Assembly (NCBI GenBank): GCA_030833265.1
Contig: JAURHO010000108.1
Span: 1 to 5,690, forward strand
Length of the DNA stretch: 5,690 nt
Reading direction: 5' to 3'
DNA from: Crocinitomicaceae bacterium
GTDB taxonomy: Bacteria > Bacteroidota > Bacteroidia > Flavobacteriales_D > Crocinitomicaceae
This document shows positions 1 through 5,690 of the stretch, piece after piece. Position numbers and translations under genes: made by a program. The notes under the pieces are model-generated. The model did not search any database, was not told the DNA's origin, and saw only the letters and a program-made list of their open reading frames with translations. How positions within the stretch are numbered: position 1 is the stretch's first letter; each line of letters opens with the position of its first letter.

Positions 1-400
1 TGGTGAATATGTGTTGCTTTCTTTGGGCTTATCGGTTCACGACCAAGTAAGTTTTGGTGCGCAAACTCCAGATATTTCTTATGCCCGTTGTCCGGATGCA
101 GGCTTAAACTTTGCGCAGGTTACGCCATCTCCATTGGCAGTAAATGTTTGTGATGCCGGAGTAATCGAACAAAATATGCAGGTGCAAGTTTATCCGAATC
201 CATTCCAAGATGAGCTTTTCATTGATAACCAAGAAAATGGAGCTCAGCTTCAAATCTTAGATTTAAATGGTCGAGTTCTATTGAAGCAAGACTTGCCTTT
301 AGGTAAACTGATTATTCCGACTCAAGCTTGGTCGAGTGGCATTTATTTAGTGCAGTTAGAACAGGCGCAATTCAAGCAGACGCTTAAAATTGTTAAATAA
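1..400 (+). CDS. 3' end of a secreted protein with a probable lamin-tail domain and a T9SS type A sorting domain (5' truncated)
   Basis: The frame is open from base 2, so the gene begins before the window; the GTG at 11 is only an internal Val codon. 132 residues are visible. Residues 1 to about 50 contain DISYARCPDAGLNF followed by VTPSPLAVN, which resembles the last strand of lamin-tail (LTD) domains, whose usual ending is a 'Y.R.PDG.g.F....PTPG..N' pattern. From about residue 60 the protein switches to a typical T9SS type A C-terminal domain: a YPNPF box at 64-68, then ILDLNGRVL, then WSSGIYLVQL, ending in KIVK. In this family the domain directs export through the outer membrane and is usually removed on secretion, leaving the protein surface-anchored or released. 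The catalytic or binding part lies outside the window. CotH-kinase-like and nuclease-like proteins of Bacteroidota often carry LTD modules, but neither can be chosen here. The sorting domain is secure; the LTD call is moderate. Confidence 0.88.
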   Translation, partial: GEYVLLSLGLSVHDQVSFGAQTPDISYARCPDAGLNFAQVTPSPLAVNVCDAGVIEQNMQVQVYPNPFQDELFIDNQENGAQLQILDLNGRVLLKQDLPLGKLIIPTQAWSSGIYLVQLEQAQFKQTLKIVK

Positions 401-421
401 CATAGCTGCCTAGCAGATATT

Positions 422-457
422 AAAACAGAACCCTTGCCTAAGTAGGGGTTTTGTTTT
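422..457. terminator. Bidirectional intrinsic terminator between convergent genes
   Basis: Bases 422-436 pair with 443-457 around the six-base loop CCTAAG. The stem is 15 bp and includes a few G-T pairs, with a C-rich/G-rich core at 430-434 and 444-449. On the plus strand the stem runs into TTTTGTTTTTC, and on the minus strand into a shorter TTCTGTTTTA tract. It sits 21 bases after the stop of the T9SS cargo gene and two bases beyond the stop of the helicase, so it can end both converging transcripts. The plus-strand U-tract is the stronger of the two. Confidence 0.8.
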
Positions 458-459
458 TC

Positions 460-1779
460 TCAACGTTTTTTCTTGGGTTTGCCATACTTCTCTTGCATGG
501 CTTTTTTGTGATTATAGCGCACGTTTACCTTTTTGTTCTTCGCTTTTTTCTCATGAAAAGAAGCGCCGACATTTTCGCGTTTGGGCAACTTGATTAACTT
601 GCCAGGTATGGCAACTTTTGGTTTTTCGAATTCTAAAAGTTCTTCAGTAAAGGCAAGGTCTTCCGGTGCAGCCGTATAAACGAGCTTTCGCTGCATCAGG
701 GTCTCAATTGCTGTCATGGTCGCTGCGTCTTTTTCAGAGACAAAGGTGATGGCAAGTCCATTTTTATCAGCGCGTCCAGTTCGGCCAATACGGTGAATGT
801 AGTTCTCCGTATTTTCAGGAAGATCAAAGTTGATGACTTGCGTGACATCGGTTACGTCGATACCACGAGCAATTAAGTCAGTAGCAATCAGAATTTTAAT
901 TTCCCCATTTTGAAACTGTTGAACGGTTTGAAAACGATAGTTCTGCGCTTTATTGGAATGAATAATCCCGAGTGCTGTAGGGTAGTCTTCAGAAATGGTG
1001 TCGAATAGGAGATCGGCTAAAGTGCGCGAGCTGACAAAGATGAGTATTTTGTCAGTGTCCGTACTTTGTTGCAAAAGGTGCTTGAGTAAGGCCACCTTAG
1101 ACAAGAAATTTGGAACTTGGAAAAGTTGTTGGTCAATTTTTTCAATGGGTGCACCAGCGCGGGCAGCCTCAATACGAGCAGGATTTAGTAAGTGGGCGTC
1201 AAGAAAGTCGGCAACCTCTTCAGAAAGCGTAGCTGAAAACACCATGGTTTGCCTTTTTGCGGGCAAAAATTCAAAAATACGCAGTAATTGTGGCCTGAAT
1301 CCTAAGCTGAGTGTTTCATCCACTTCATCGATGACTACTTTTTTGATGTCTTTGAGTTGTAAGGAACCACTTGCAGCTAAGTCAATAATGCGACCAGGAG
1401 TGCCTACAAGCACATCTAAGCCCTGCAAGACCATTGCAACCTGTGTATTCATGTTGGTCCCGCCATAAACGCCACCTACGGCAACATTCATGTATGGAGT
1501 GAGTTTTTCAACTTCGCTTACTACCTGCGTCACGAGTTCACGTGTAGGTACAATGATTAAAATTTGTGGATGCGGATCTTTGGAGAATTTCCACATGCAC
1601 AAACAAGGCAATAGATAGGCCAAGGTCTTACCAGTTCCGGTTTGGGCAATCCCGATGATGTCCCGGCCAGACATCATGACATTAAAGCTTGCCGACTGAA
1701 TAGTGGTAGGAATTTGATAGCCTAAATCAGTCAAGGCATTTCGGATTGGTTTTTTTAAATTGAGTTCTTCAAATGTCAT
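460..1779 (-). CDS. DEAD-box ATP-dependent RNA helicase (motif II = DEVD)
   Basis: Complete 439-residue superfamily 2 RNA helicase, expected to use ATP to unwind or remodel RNA in the cytoplasm (ribosome assembly, mRNA decay or cold adaptation in this family). All core motifs are visible: Q motif (Phe3, Gly20-Tyr21, PTTIQ 24-28), motif I AQTGTGKT 45-52, Ia PTRELVTQ 78-85, Ib TPGR 127-130, II DEVD 151-154, III SAT 182-184, IV IFVSS 247-251, V ATDLIARGIDV 299-309, VI HRIGRTGR 329-336. RecA-like domain 1 spans about 20-205 and domain 2 about 215-365. The tail from about 388 is lysine-rich and ends GKPKKKR, a likely disordered RNA-binding extension, so the length is close to a RhlE-like core plus a short tail. 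The start MTFEELNL places the Q-motif Phe at the usual distance; the frame stays open upstream to a stop at 1849-1851, but no other ATG lies in it. No Shine-Dalgarno is visible. A strong terminator lies 30 bases upstream of the start. The family is certain; the exact orthologue (rhlE, deaD, srmB type) is not. Confidence 0.96.
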   Translation of the reverse strand: MTFEELNLKKPIRNALTDLGYQIPTTIQSASFNVMMSGRDIIGIAQTGTGKTLAYLLPCLCMWKFSKDPHPQILIIVPTRELVTQVVSEVEKLTPYMNVAVGGVYGGTNMNTQVAMVLQGLDVLVGTPGRIIDLAASGSLQLKDIKKVVIDEVDETLSLGFRPQLLRIFEFLPAKRQTMVFSATLSEEVADFLDAHLLNPARIEAARAGAPIEKIDQQLFQVPNFLSKVALLKHLLQQSTDTDKILIFVSSRTLADLLFDTISEDYPTALGIIHSNKAQNYRFQTVQQFQNGEIKILIATDLIARGIDVTDVTQVINFDLPENTENYIHRIGRTGRADKNGLAITFVSEKDAATMTAIETLMQRKLVYTAAPEDLAFTEELLEFEKPKVAIPGKLIKLPKRENVGASFHEKKAKNKKVNVRYNHKKAMQEKYGKPKKKR

Positions 1780-1808
1780 GAGTGCAAAGATGCCAAAAAA
1801 TAAGGAGC

Positions 1809-1837
1809 AAAAAAAAGACGCTGTTTGAGCGTCTTTT
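1809..1837 (-). terminator. Intrinsic terminator downstream of the Spy-like gene, just before the helicase
   Basis: GACGCT (1817-1822) pairs perfectly with AGCGTC (1828-1833) around the loop GTTTG. Flanking A and T runs (1813-1816 with 1834-1837) extend the stem to 10 bp. On the minus strand the stem is followed by eight consecutive T (1816 down to 1809), the classic Rho-independent layout. It lies 37 bases after the stop of the Spy-like gene and 29 bases before the helicase start. On the plus strand only a TTTT run follows and no plus-strand gene ends nearby, so the minus direction is the meaningful one. Confidence 0.85.
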
Positions 1838-1870
1838 ATATGATGGGTTTAATTTGACTGCTAATTAAGC

Positions 1871-2272
1871 TTATTCATGTTTGTCTTGGTGTGTTTTTCC
1901 ACCTTCTTGTATTTTTTCTTGACGTTGCTCTTTCATTTCCTTTTTGAGTTCTTCAAACTGAGCAGCTGTTAAAACATTTTTGAGCATCTCAATTCTTGCT
2001 TCTTGATTGGAACGAATGATGTCTTTCTTCTGTTCTTCTGTAAAATTACTAGAGAGAATACCTTCGTTTTTCTGAGCAATACCGAGGTTGATGGTATAGA
2101 CTTGTTCTTTCTGAGCTTCAGTTAATTGGAGTTCGGCGGCCATTTTCTCAGTGAGGAATTTGGCGCGATCTTCTGGACTTTGGTGTTCTTTGTTCGTACT
2201 TTTTGCTGGGGCTTGAGCAAAAGACATGGTTGTCAGGATGAAACCAATTGAGAGTAGAAAAAACTTTTTCAT
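1871..2272 (-). CDS. Exported Spy/CpxP-like LTxxQ-motif protein
   Basis: Complete 133-residue protein. Residues 1-19 or 1-21 form a Sec signal peptide: MKK, a hydrophobic stretch FFLLSIGFILTTM, then SFAQA with possible signal peptidase I sites after Ala19 or Ala21. No lipobox Cys is present. The mature part is almost entirely charged and predicted helical, with two LTxxQ motifs, LTEAQ 50-54 and LTAAQ 101-105, separated by about 50 residues. This spacing and the helical character fit the Spy/CpxP/ZraP group of periplasmic chaperones or stress sensors, and also the related small helical DUF families common in Bacteroidota. The C-terminus is hydrophilic and contains two histidines (THQDKHE). The likely location is the periplasm; a chaperone role is inferred from the motif only. 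A strong terminator follows the gene. Upstream it faces the acetyltransferase-like gene across 95 bases. No sensor kinase or regulator gene is adjacent, unlike the CpxP and ZraP loci of enterobacteria. Confidence 0.82.
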   Translation of the reverse strand: MKKFFLLSIGFILTTMSFAQAPAKSTNKEHQSPEDRAKFLTEKMAAELQLTEAQKEQVYTINLGIAQKNEGILSSNFTEEQKKDIIRSNQEARIEMLKNVLTAAQFEELKKEMKEQRQEKIQEGGKTHQDKHE

Positions 2273-2367
2273 AAGAACTAATTAAATAAAATTTTCAACG
2301 AATTTACATAAAAATGTTACAAGTATTGTGCCGGTCATCTGAGGCTTTCGCTTAACTTCGTGAAGCC
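2273..2367. promoter_or_regulatory. Divergent intergenic region, expected to hold promoters in both directions
   Basis: This 95-base AT-rich gap separates the starts of two divergent genes, so each needs its own promoter here. No full match to the Bacteroidota -33 TTTG / -7 TAnnTTTG promoter is seen. The closest -7 candidate for the minus-strand gene is TAAATTCG (plus coordinates 2299-2306), but the nearest upstream TTG is only 13 bases away, shorter than usual. For the plus-strand gene only a weak TTTACA ... TATTGT pair is found. The assignment rests mainly on gene orientation. Confidence 0.45.
2343..2367 (+). other. Short inverted repeat directly before a start codon
   Basis: GGCTT at 2343-2347 is complementary to AAGCC at 2363-2367, and the right arm touches the ATG at 2368. 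An intervening 15-base loop makes the hairpin modest in strength, with one further G-T pair possible. In a transcript it would place a small stem immediately upstream of the initiation codon. It may be chance. Confidence 0.3.
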
Positions 2368-3213
2368 ATGAGAATTGTAGCAGAAACCACTTCATTGAAA
2401 CGCAAGTATGAGCAAGAAGTTGCTTCGCGCTCGGAATTTGGTTTTTTTGAGCAGCTTTGGGTACAGGATGCCTTGCATTCTAGTTGGGCTTATCTGCAGG
2501 ATGCGCAGGGGAACTTGCTTCTTCGGCTTCCTTTTACTCGGAAATTTGGTATCAAAGCTTATTTACAGCCCTTGTTCATGCGAGAACTTTGTTTATTGCA
2601 GGAAACTCAAAAAAAAGAGGTAATTCATTTTCTTCAAGGAAAAGGTCTTTTACACTTGAATCTTGCAGGTTCCGTTCTCGAAGATTCCAAAAAGGGAACT
2701 TACCAAATTTTAAAGTGGGAGCAAGATATCGATTCAATTCGTGAGGCTTATTCAACGAACATCAAGCGCGTTTTGAAAAAATCAGCTGGCCTCCAACTCG
2801 AAACCTTGAATTATCAGGCTTTTCAAGAATTTTTTACAGCCCAAAAAGGAGAGAACCTAGGAAATCTAAATACGGCTGCGTGGTCAAGGCTCAATGATTT
2901 ATTTGCGCTCGCCCAAAAGAATAATGCAGCCACTTGCTATGGTGCCTACGCGGAAGGGAATTTAGTGGCCGCGGCTTTGTTTTTTAATTGGCACAACAAG
3001 CTTTACTTCATGAAAGGAACCCTCAACGCTGCGGGAAAGGATAGCGGAGCACTTGTTTTTATTTTGGATGCTGTATTGGAAAAAAGCGCAGCAACGCATC
3101 ACTCCTTAGATTTTATTGGGTCAAACCAAGAAAGCATTGCGCAATTTTACCGAAAATTTGGCGCCAAAGACGCCTATTATCAAGTTGTTAAAGGCTATTT
3201 ACCCTTCGTCTGA
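2368..3213 (+). CDS. GNAT/FemAB-like acyltransferase family protein
   Basis: Complete 281-residue soluble protein with no signal peptide or membrane segment. The start is well fixed, because an in-frame TAA lies at 2353-2355 and the ATG at 2368 is the first possible codon after it. No specific enzyme is recognised, but the pattern resembles the two-lobe FemAB / BioF2-like acetyltransferase fold found as hypothetical proteins in Bacteroidota. The N-terminal part has LLLRLPFTRKFGIKAYLQP (51-69) and a MRELCLL strand. The middle has YSTNIKRVLKKS (128-139), comparable to the 'r.....rk..kk' segment at the lobe junction. The C-terminal lobe has GAYAEGNLVAAALFF (192-206), KLYFMKGT (211-218) and DFIGSNQESIAQFYRKFGA (248-266), matching the 'G...ga..f......y.......D..G.....i..fk..fga' signature of the family. 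The likely reaction is acyl or aminoacyl transfer to an amine, with unknown substrate. It stands alone, divergent from the Spy-like gene and convergent with the mannosidase gene. Confidence 0.7.
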   Translation: MRIVAETTSLKRKYEQEVASRSEFGFFEQLWVQDALHSSWAYLQDAQGNLLLRLPFTRKFGIKAYLQPLFMRELCLLQETQKKEVIHFLQGKGLLHLNLAGSVLEDSKKGTYQILKWEQDIDSIREAYSTNIKRVLKKSAGLQLETLNYQAFQEFFTAQKGENLGNLNTAAWSRLNDLFALAQKNNAATCYGAYAEGNLVAAALFFNWHNKLYFMKGTLNAAGKDSGALVFILDAVLEKSAATHHSLDFIGSNQESIAQFYRKFGAKDAYYQVVKGYLPFV

Positions 3214-3250
3214 TCGTTTCAGCACGAATCGTTTTCTTTCTTTCAAACAG

Positions 3251-3274
3251 ATCTAAATCTATATCGTTTTAGAT
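3251..3274. terminator. Weak inverted repeat between convergent genes, possible terminator
   Basis: ATCTAAA (3251-3257) is the exact reverse complement of TTTAGAT (3268-3274), with a ten-base loop. It lies in the 60-base gap between the converging acetyltransferase-like and mannosidase genes, and its right arm enters the TAA stop of the mannosidase. The stem is AT-rich and neither strand has a good U-tract after it, so function as an intrinsic terminator is doubtful. Nothing better is seen in the gap. Confidence 0.3.
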
Positions 3275-5690
3275 TAACGAAACAAGAGCTCATCTACAAA
3301 CAGCCATGTTGGATTTCCTGCACCTAAATGCCAAGAAGGTAATTTGCCTGGGTTGCTAATTGTATATTTTAAATACTTGTATTTTATGTTTTTATCTTTA
3401 TCTAGCTGAATAATCACTTCAGATTTCAATGGGCTTTTATCAGTAGGGGTGGCAGTAGGAAGCGTCTTTTGTGCCACTACAAAATAGTTTTGGCCATCAA
3501 GGCTCGCTTCTACTTGAATTGCACTCGGCGCAAAAATCCAAGATTTGTGATCTCGGATATAAGAAACACCAACTTCTGAAATATTGCGGGCATCTTTAAA
3601 AGTGAGGATCCCGACCACATCTTGCTGATAGTAGCCTTGGTAATCACCCGTTCTGAATTCGTTGCCACCGCGCAGTCCATCTATTAGTGCAGCAGGTCCA
3701 GAGGCTGCATACTGATTGGAGTATTTGCTTTGTAATTCAAATTGGATGTCTGGATTTTTTTTAATGAAGTTCGCTGTAACCGTTGGGCTTGTGAAATAGC
3801 TTAAATTTTTAACGTTTGTCGCTTGTGTGCTCGCCTTGATACTGATGCTTGTATTGTCCTTGATGTAAAAAGGTTTTTGGTACACTTTCCATTCTTCATT
3901 GTTCATTTGAAAATAGTATACAATTGTATTTTTTTCACTGTGTAGTTGAGCGCTCCCAATTTCAATTAATAAAGAATCGTTGAAGACGCGTTGCTCAGTC
4001 TTGATAAACGGAACAGGGGTGAGCATTTCAGGGAAAAGTACTGCACTTGTATTTCTTATGACCGTTGGTTTTTGAGGGCTATCACCCATTTCAAACTGTA
4101 ATAGTCCTCCTTGCATGAGTTGCTCATGGCTAATTTGAAGATCAGTAAGGATTTGACCATTCCAAAGCACTTTTTCTACATAGCAATTAACACTGCTCTG
4201 ATTATTGCACTTGATTTGAATGCTCTTTCCGTTTTCAAGACGAATGGTTGCGCTTGTAATATTTGGTCTTCCGATTTGGTAAACGGGTTTTCCGGGTGCA
4301 ATTGGATAAAGCCCAAGTGTGCTCAGCACATACCATGCACTCATTTGTCCGCAATCTTCATTGCCTGCTAAACCATCTGGGGCGTTGTGATACATTTCTT
4401 TTAAAATGCGATCCACGTAAAATTGCGTTTTATAGGGTGCATTTGTGAAGTTGTATAAATAGGCCATGTGATGCGAAGGTTCATTGCCATGCGCATATTG
4501 TCCAATGAGGCCAGTGATGTCAGCTTGTTCGCGACCTGATAACTTCATGTCTGTTGTAAATAGGCGATCAAGCCAAATTTCTAGCGAATCTGGGCCGCCT
4601 AGCAGTTGGGTCAAGAGTTCGATGTGTTGTGGGGCATACAAAGAATATTGCCAAGAGTTGGCTTCGGTGTAATTAAAGTTCACTTCTGAAGGATCAAAAG
4701 GGCCATACCATTGTGCGCCTCTTCGGGCACGCATAAATTTGGTGTTGGGGTCATAAAGGTTGATGAAATTGAAACTGCGCTTTTCAAATTCAGTAGCTAA
4801 TTCTTTGATGCCCATTGCTTTGGCCATTTCTGAGATGCAAAAATCATCGTAAGCATATTCAAGGGTTCTGGAAACCGACTCGGGTTCATCAGCAGAACTG
4901 ATTAATCCATTTTTAGCGTAGGCGATTTTTCCAAATTCATCTGCTTTGGCTGTTGAAACCATTGCTTTGAGCGCCAATTTGGCATCGAAGTCGCGGATGC
5001 CTTTGAGGTAAGCGTCTGAAATGACACTGACACTGTGGTAGCCAATCATGCATTCTGTTTCACAGCCAGCAAGTTCCCAAACAGGGAGGTCACCGCCTTG
5101 TTCGTATTGTCTGAGGAAGGTGCGCACAAAAGCGCCTGTTCTTTTTTGATCAATTAGTGTAAATAAGGGATGGTTGGCACGGTAGGTGTCCCATATTGAA
5201 AAGACAGTGTATTGCTGATCTTTGAGATCTTGGAGTTGGTGAATTTTTTGATCTCGGCCACGGTAGCGCCCATCGACATCGCTTATGACGTTTGGAGCAA
5301 CCATGCTATGATACAACGCGCTGTAAAAGTTAATTGCGACTTGGTTTTCGGCGCTTTGTATTTGAATTTTTCCCAATTCTTGATTCCATTTTTGCACATT
5401 TTGATTGTAAACCTGCTGAATTGAAAAATGTGGAATTTCAGCCTCTACATTCATTTTGGCGCCCGCTTCATCTACATTTGACATCCCAACCGTAAGGGTT
5501 AACTCTTTGGTGTCTTTTGGGTATTCTAATAAAAGTTTGAGCTCGCCATTTATCTCTTTAAGCGTTGATGCGATAAAAGGGATGGAGCTACTTAGGTAAA
5601 AATAAAAATACTGTTCGTTCGCCCAGGCCTCTGAAACTCTGGAGCCGCTTACATGTTGTTTGTCAATGATATTGAAAGCGCCTTTCAGCA
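3274..5690 (-). CDS. GH92 family exo-alpha-mannosidase with C-terminal accessory domains (5' truncated)
   Basis: The frame stays open from the stop at 3274-3276 to the right edge, giving 804 visible residues; the ATG at 5484 is internal, since the sequence before it (SEAWANEQYFYFY) is also typical GH92. GH92 enzymes are calcium-dependent inverting exo-acting alpha-mannosidases that trim mannans and N-glycans in Bacteroidota. Visible signatures (numbering from the first complete codon, 5688): PVWELAGCETECMIGYHS 202-219, WDTYRANHPL 166-175, YTEANSWQY 340-348, HGNEPSHH 400-407 with Glu403 the likely general acid, and DGLAGNEDCGQMSAWY 438-453 with the acidic residues of the proposed base region. 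The catalytic core ends near 550. Residues about 560-640 look like a beta-sandwich of the chitobiase C-terminal/Fn3-associated type. Residues about 655-804 (KYSNQYAASGPAALIDG, SWIFAPSAIQVEASLDG, FVDELLF) resemble an F5/8 type C (CBM32-like) domain. There is no T9SS sorting domain at the C-terminus, so the enzyme is probably periplasmic or a lipoprotein; the signal is outside the window. Perhaps 130-200 N-terminal residues are missing. Exact linkage specificity cannot be read. Confidence 0.95.
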   Translation of the reverse strand, partial: LKGAFNIIDKQHVSGSRVSEAWANEQYFYFYLSSSIPFIASTLKEINGELKLLLEYPKDTKELTLTVGMSNVDEAGAKMNVEAEIPHFSIQQVYNQNVQKWNQELGKIQIQSAENQVAINFYSALYHSMVAPNVISDVDGRYRGRDQKIHQLQDLKDQQYTVFSIWDTYRANHPLFTLIDQKRTGAFVRTFLRQYEQGGDLPVWELAGCETECMIGYHSVSVISDAYLKGIRDFDAKLALKAMVSTAKADEFGKIAYAKNGLISSADEPESVSRTLEYAYDDFCISEMAKAMGIKELATEFEKRSFNFINLYDPNTKFMRARRGAQWYGPFDPSEVNFNYTEANSWQYSLYAPQHIELLTQLLGGPDSLEIWLDRLFTTDMKLSGREQADITGLIGQYAHGNEPSHHMAYLYNFTNAPYKTQFYVDRILKEMYHNAPDGLAGNEDCGQMSAWYVLSTLGLYPIAPGKPVYQIGRPNITSATIRLENGKSIQIKCNNQSSVNCYVEKVLWNGQILTDLQISHEQLMQGGLLQFEMGDSPQKPTVIRNTSAVLFPEMLTPVPFIKTEQRVFNDSLLIEIGSAQLHSEKNTIVYYFQMNNEEWKVYQKPFYIKDNTSISIKASTQATNVKNLSYFTSPTVTANFIKKNPDIQFELQSKYSNQYAASGPAALIDGLRGGNEFRTGDYQGYYQQDVVGILTFKDARNISEVGVSYIRDHKSWIFAPSAIQVEASLDGQNYFVVAQKTLPTATPTDKSPLKSEVIIQLDKDKNIKYKYLKYTISNPGKLPSWHLGAGNPTWLFVDELLFR

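Noticed and set aside
995..1468. 157-codon open frame on the plus strand, antisense to the helicase
   Set aside because: It lies wholly inside the helicase gene, its product is rich in Ser, Lys and Cys without any domain pattern, and the opposite strand encodes clear conserved motifs. It is a shadow frame.
460..2272. Spy-like gene and helicase as a simple two-gene operon
   Set aside because: They are in the same direction and 91 bases apart, but a strong intrinsic terminator lies between them; only read-through could join them.
2408..2744. Two overlapping plus-strand open frames inside the acetyltransferase-like gene
   Set aside because: Both are alternative frames of a gene with a coherent family signature, and neither product shows recognisable features.
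4111..5424. Several short plus-strand open frames opposite the GH92 gene
   Set aside because: All are antisense to strongly conserved mannosidase sequence and give unremarkable low-complexity products.
5482..5484. ATG as the start of the mannosidase
   Set aside because: The frame continues without a stop to the window edge, and the upstream residues (including SEAWANEQYFYFY) match the GH92 N-terminal domain, so this Met is internal.
3274..5690. Polysaccharide utilisation locus
   Set aside because: Only one glycoside hydrolase is visible, with no SusC/SusD pair, sensor-regulator or second carbohydrate enzyme in the window.
1..5690. CRISPR array, transposon ends, tRNA or other RNA genes, defence or toxin-antitoxin system
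   Set aside because: No regularly spaced repeats, no transposase-like frame or terminal repeats, no tRNA-like cloverleaf sequence and no recognisable defence protein were found by eye on either strand.

Overview
The window looks like a piece of chromosome from a member of the Bacteroidota, most likely a Flavobacteriia-type lineage. The evidence is a type IX secretion (T9SS) type A sorting domain at the end of the first gene, a GH92 alpha-mannosidase with a Bacteroidota-style C-terminal accessory region, a DEAD-box helicase of a type I associate with flavobacteria, no clear Shine-Dalgarno sequence before the starts that can be seen, and moderately AT-rich DNA with short intergenic gaps. Species cannot be named from the sequence alone.

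Layout, left to right. (1) 1-400 (+): the 3' end of a secreted protein with the tail of a probable lamin-tail domain followed by a T9SS sorting domain. (2) 422-457: a strong hairpin between two convergent genes, able to act as a terminator on both strands. (3) 460-1779 (-): a complete DEAD-box RNA helicase whose motif II reads DEVD. (4) 1809-1837: a canonical intrinsic terminator on the minus strand, between the helicase and the gene upstream of it. (5) 1871-2272 (-): a small exported Spy/CpxP-like protein with two LTxxQ motifs. (6) 2273-2367: the only divergent intergenic region, expected to carry promoters for the Spy-like gene (-) and the acetyltransferase-like gene (+). (7) 2368-3213 (+): a single-domain protein resembling the GNAT/FemAB acyltransferases. 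(8) 3274-5690 (-): a GH92 alpha-mannosidase running off the right edge, so its N-terminus is missing.

The genes do not form one obvious pathway. Two encode exported proteins of polymer-degrading Bacteroidota (T9SS cargo and GH92 mannosidase). Two adjacent minus-strand genes (Spy-like chaperone and RNA helicase) are both of stress-associated types, but a strong terminator separates them, so a simple operon is not supported. No mobile element, CRISPR array, RNA gene, phage gene or defence system was recognised. There is no gene-free stretch longer than about 100 bases. No previously undescribed system is claimed; the points worth a second look are modest and concern the helicase motif and its leader, some intergenic hairpins, and the architecture of the two exported proteins.
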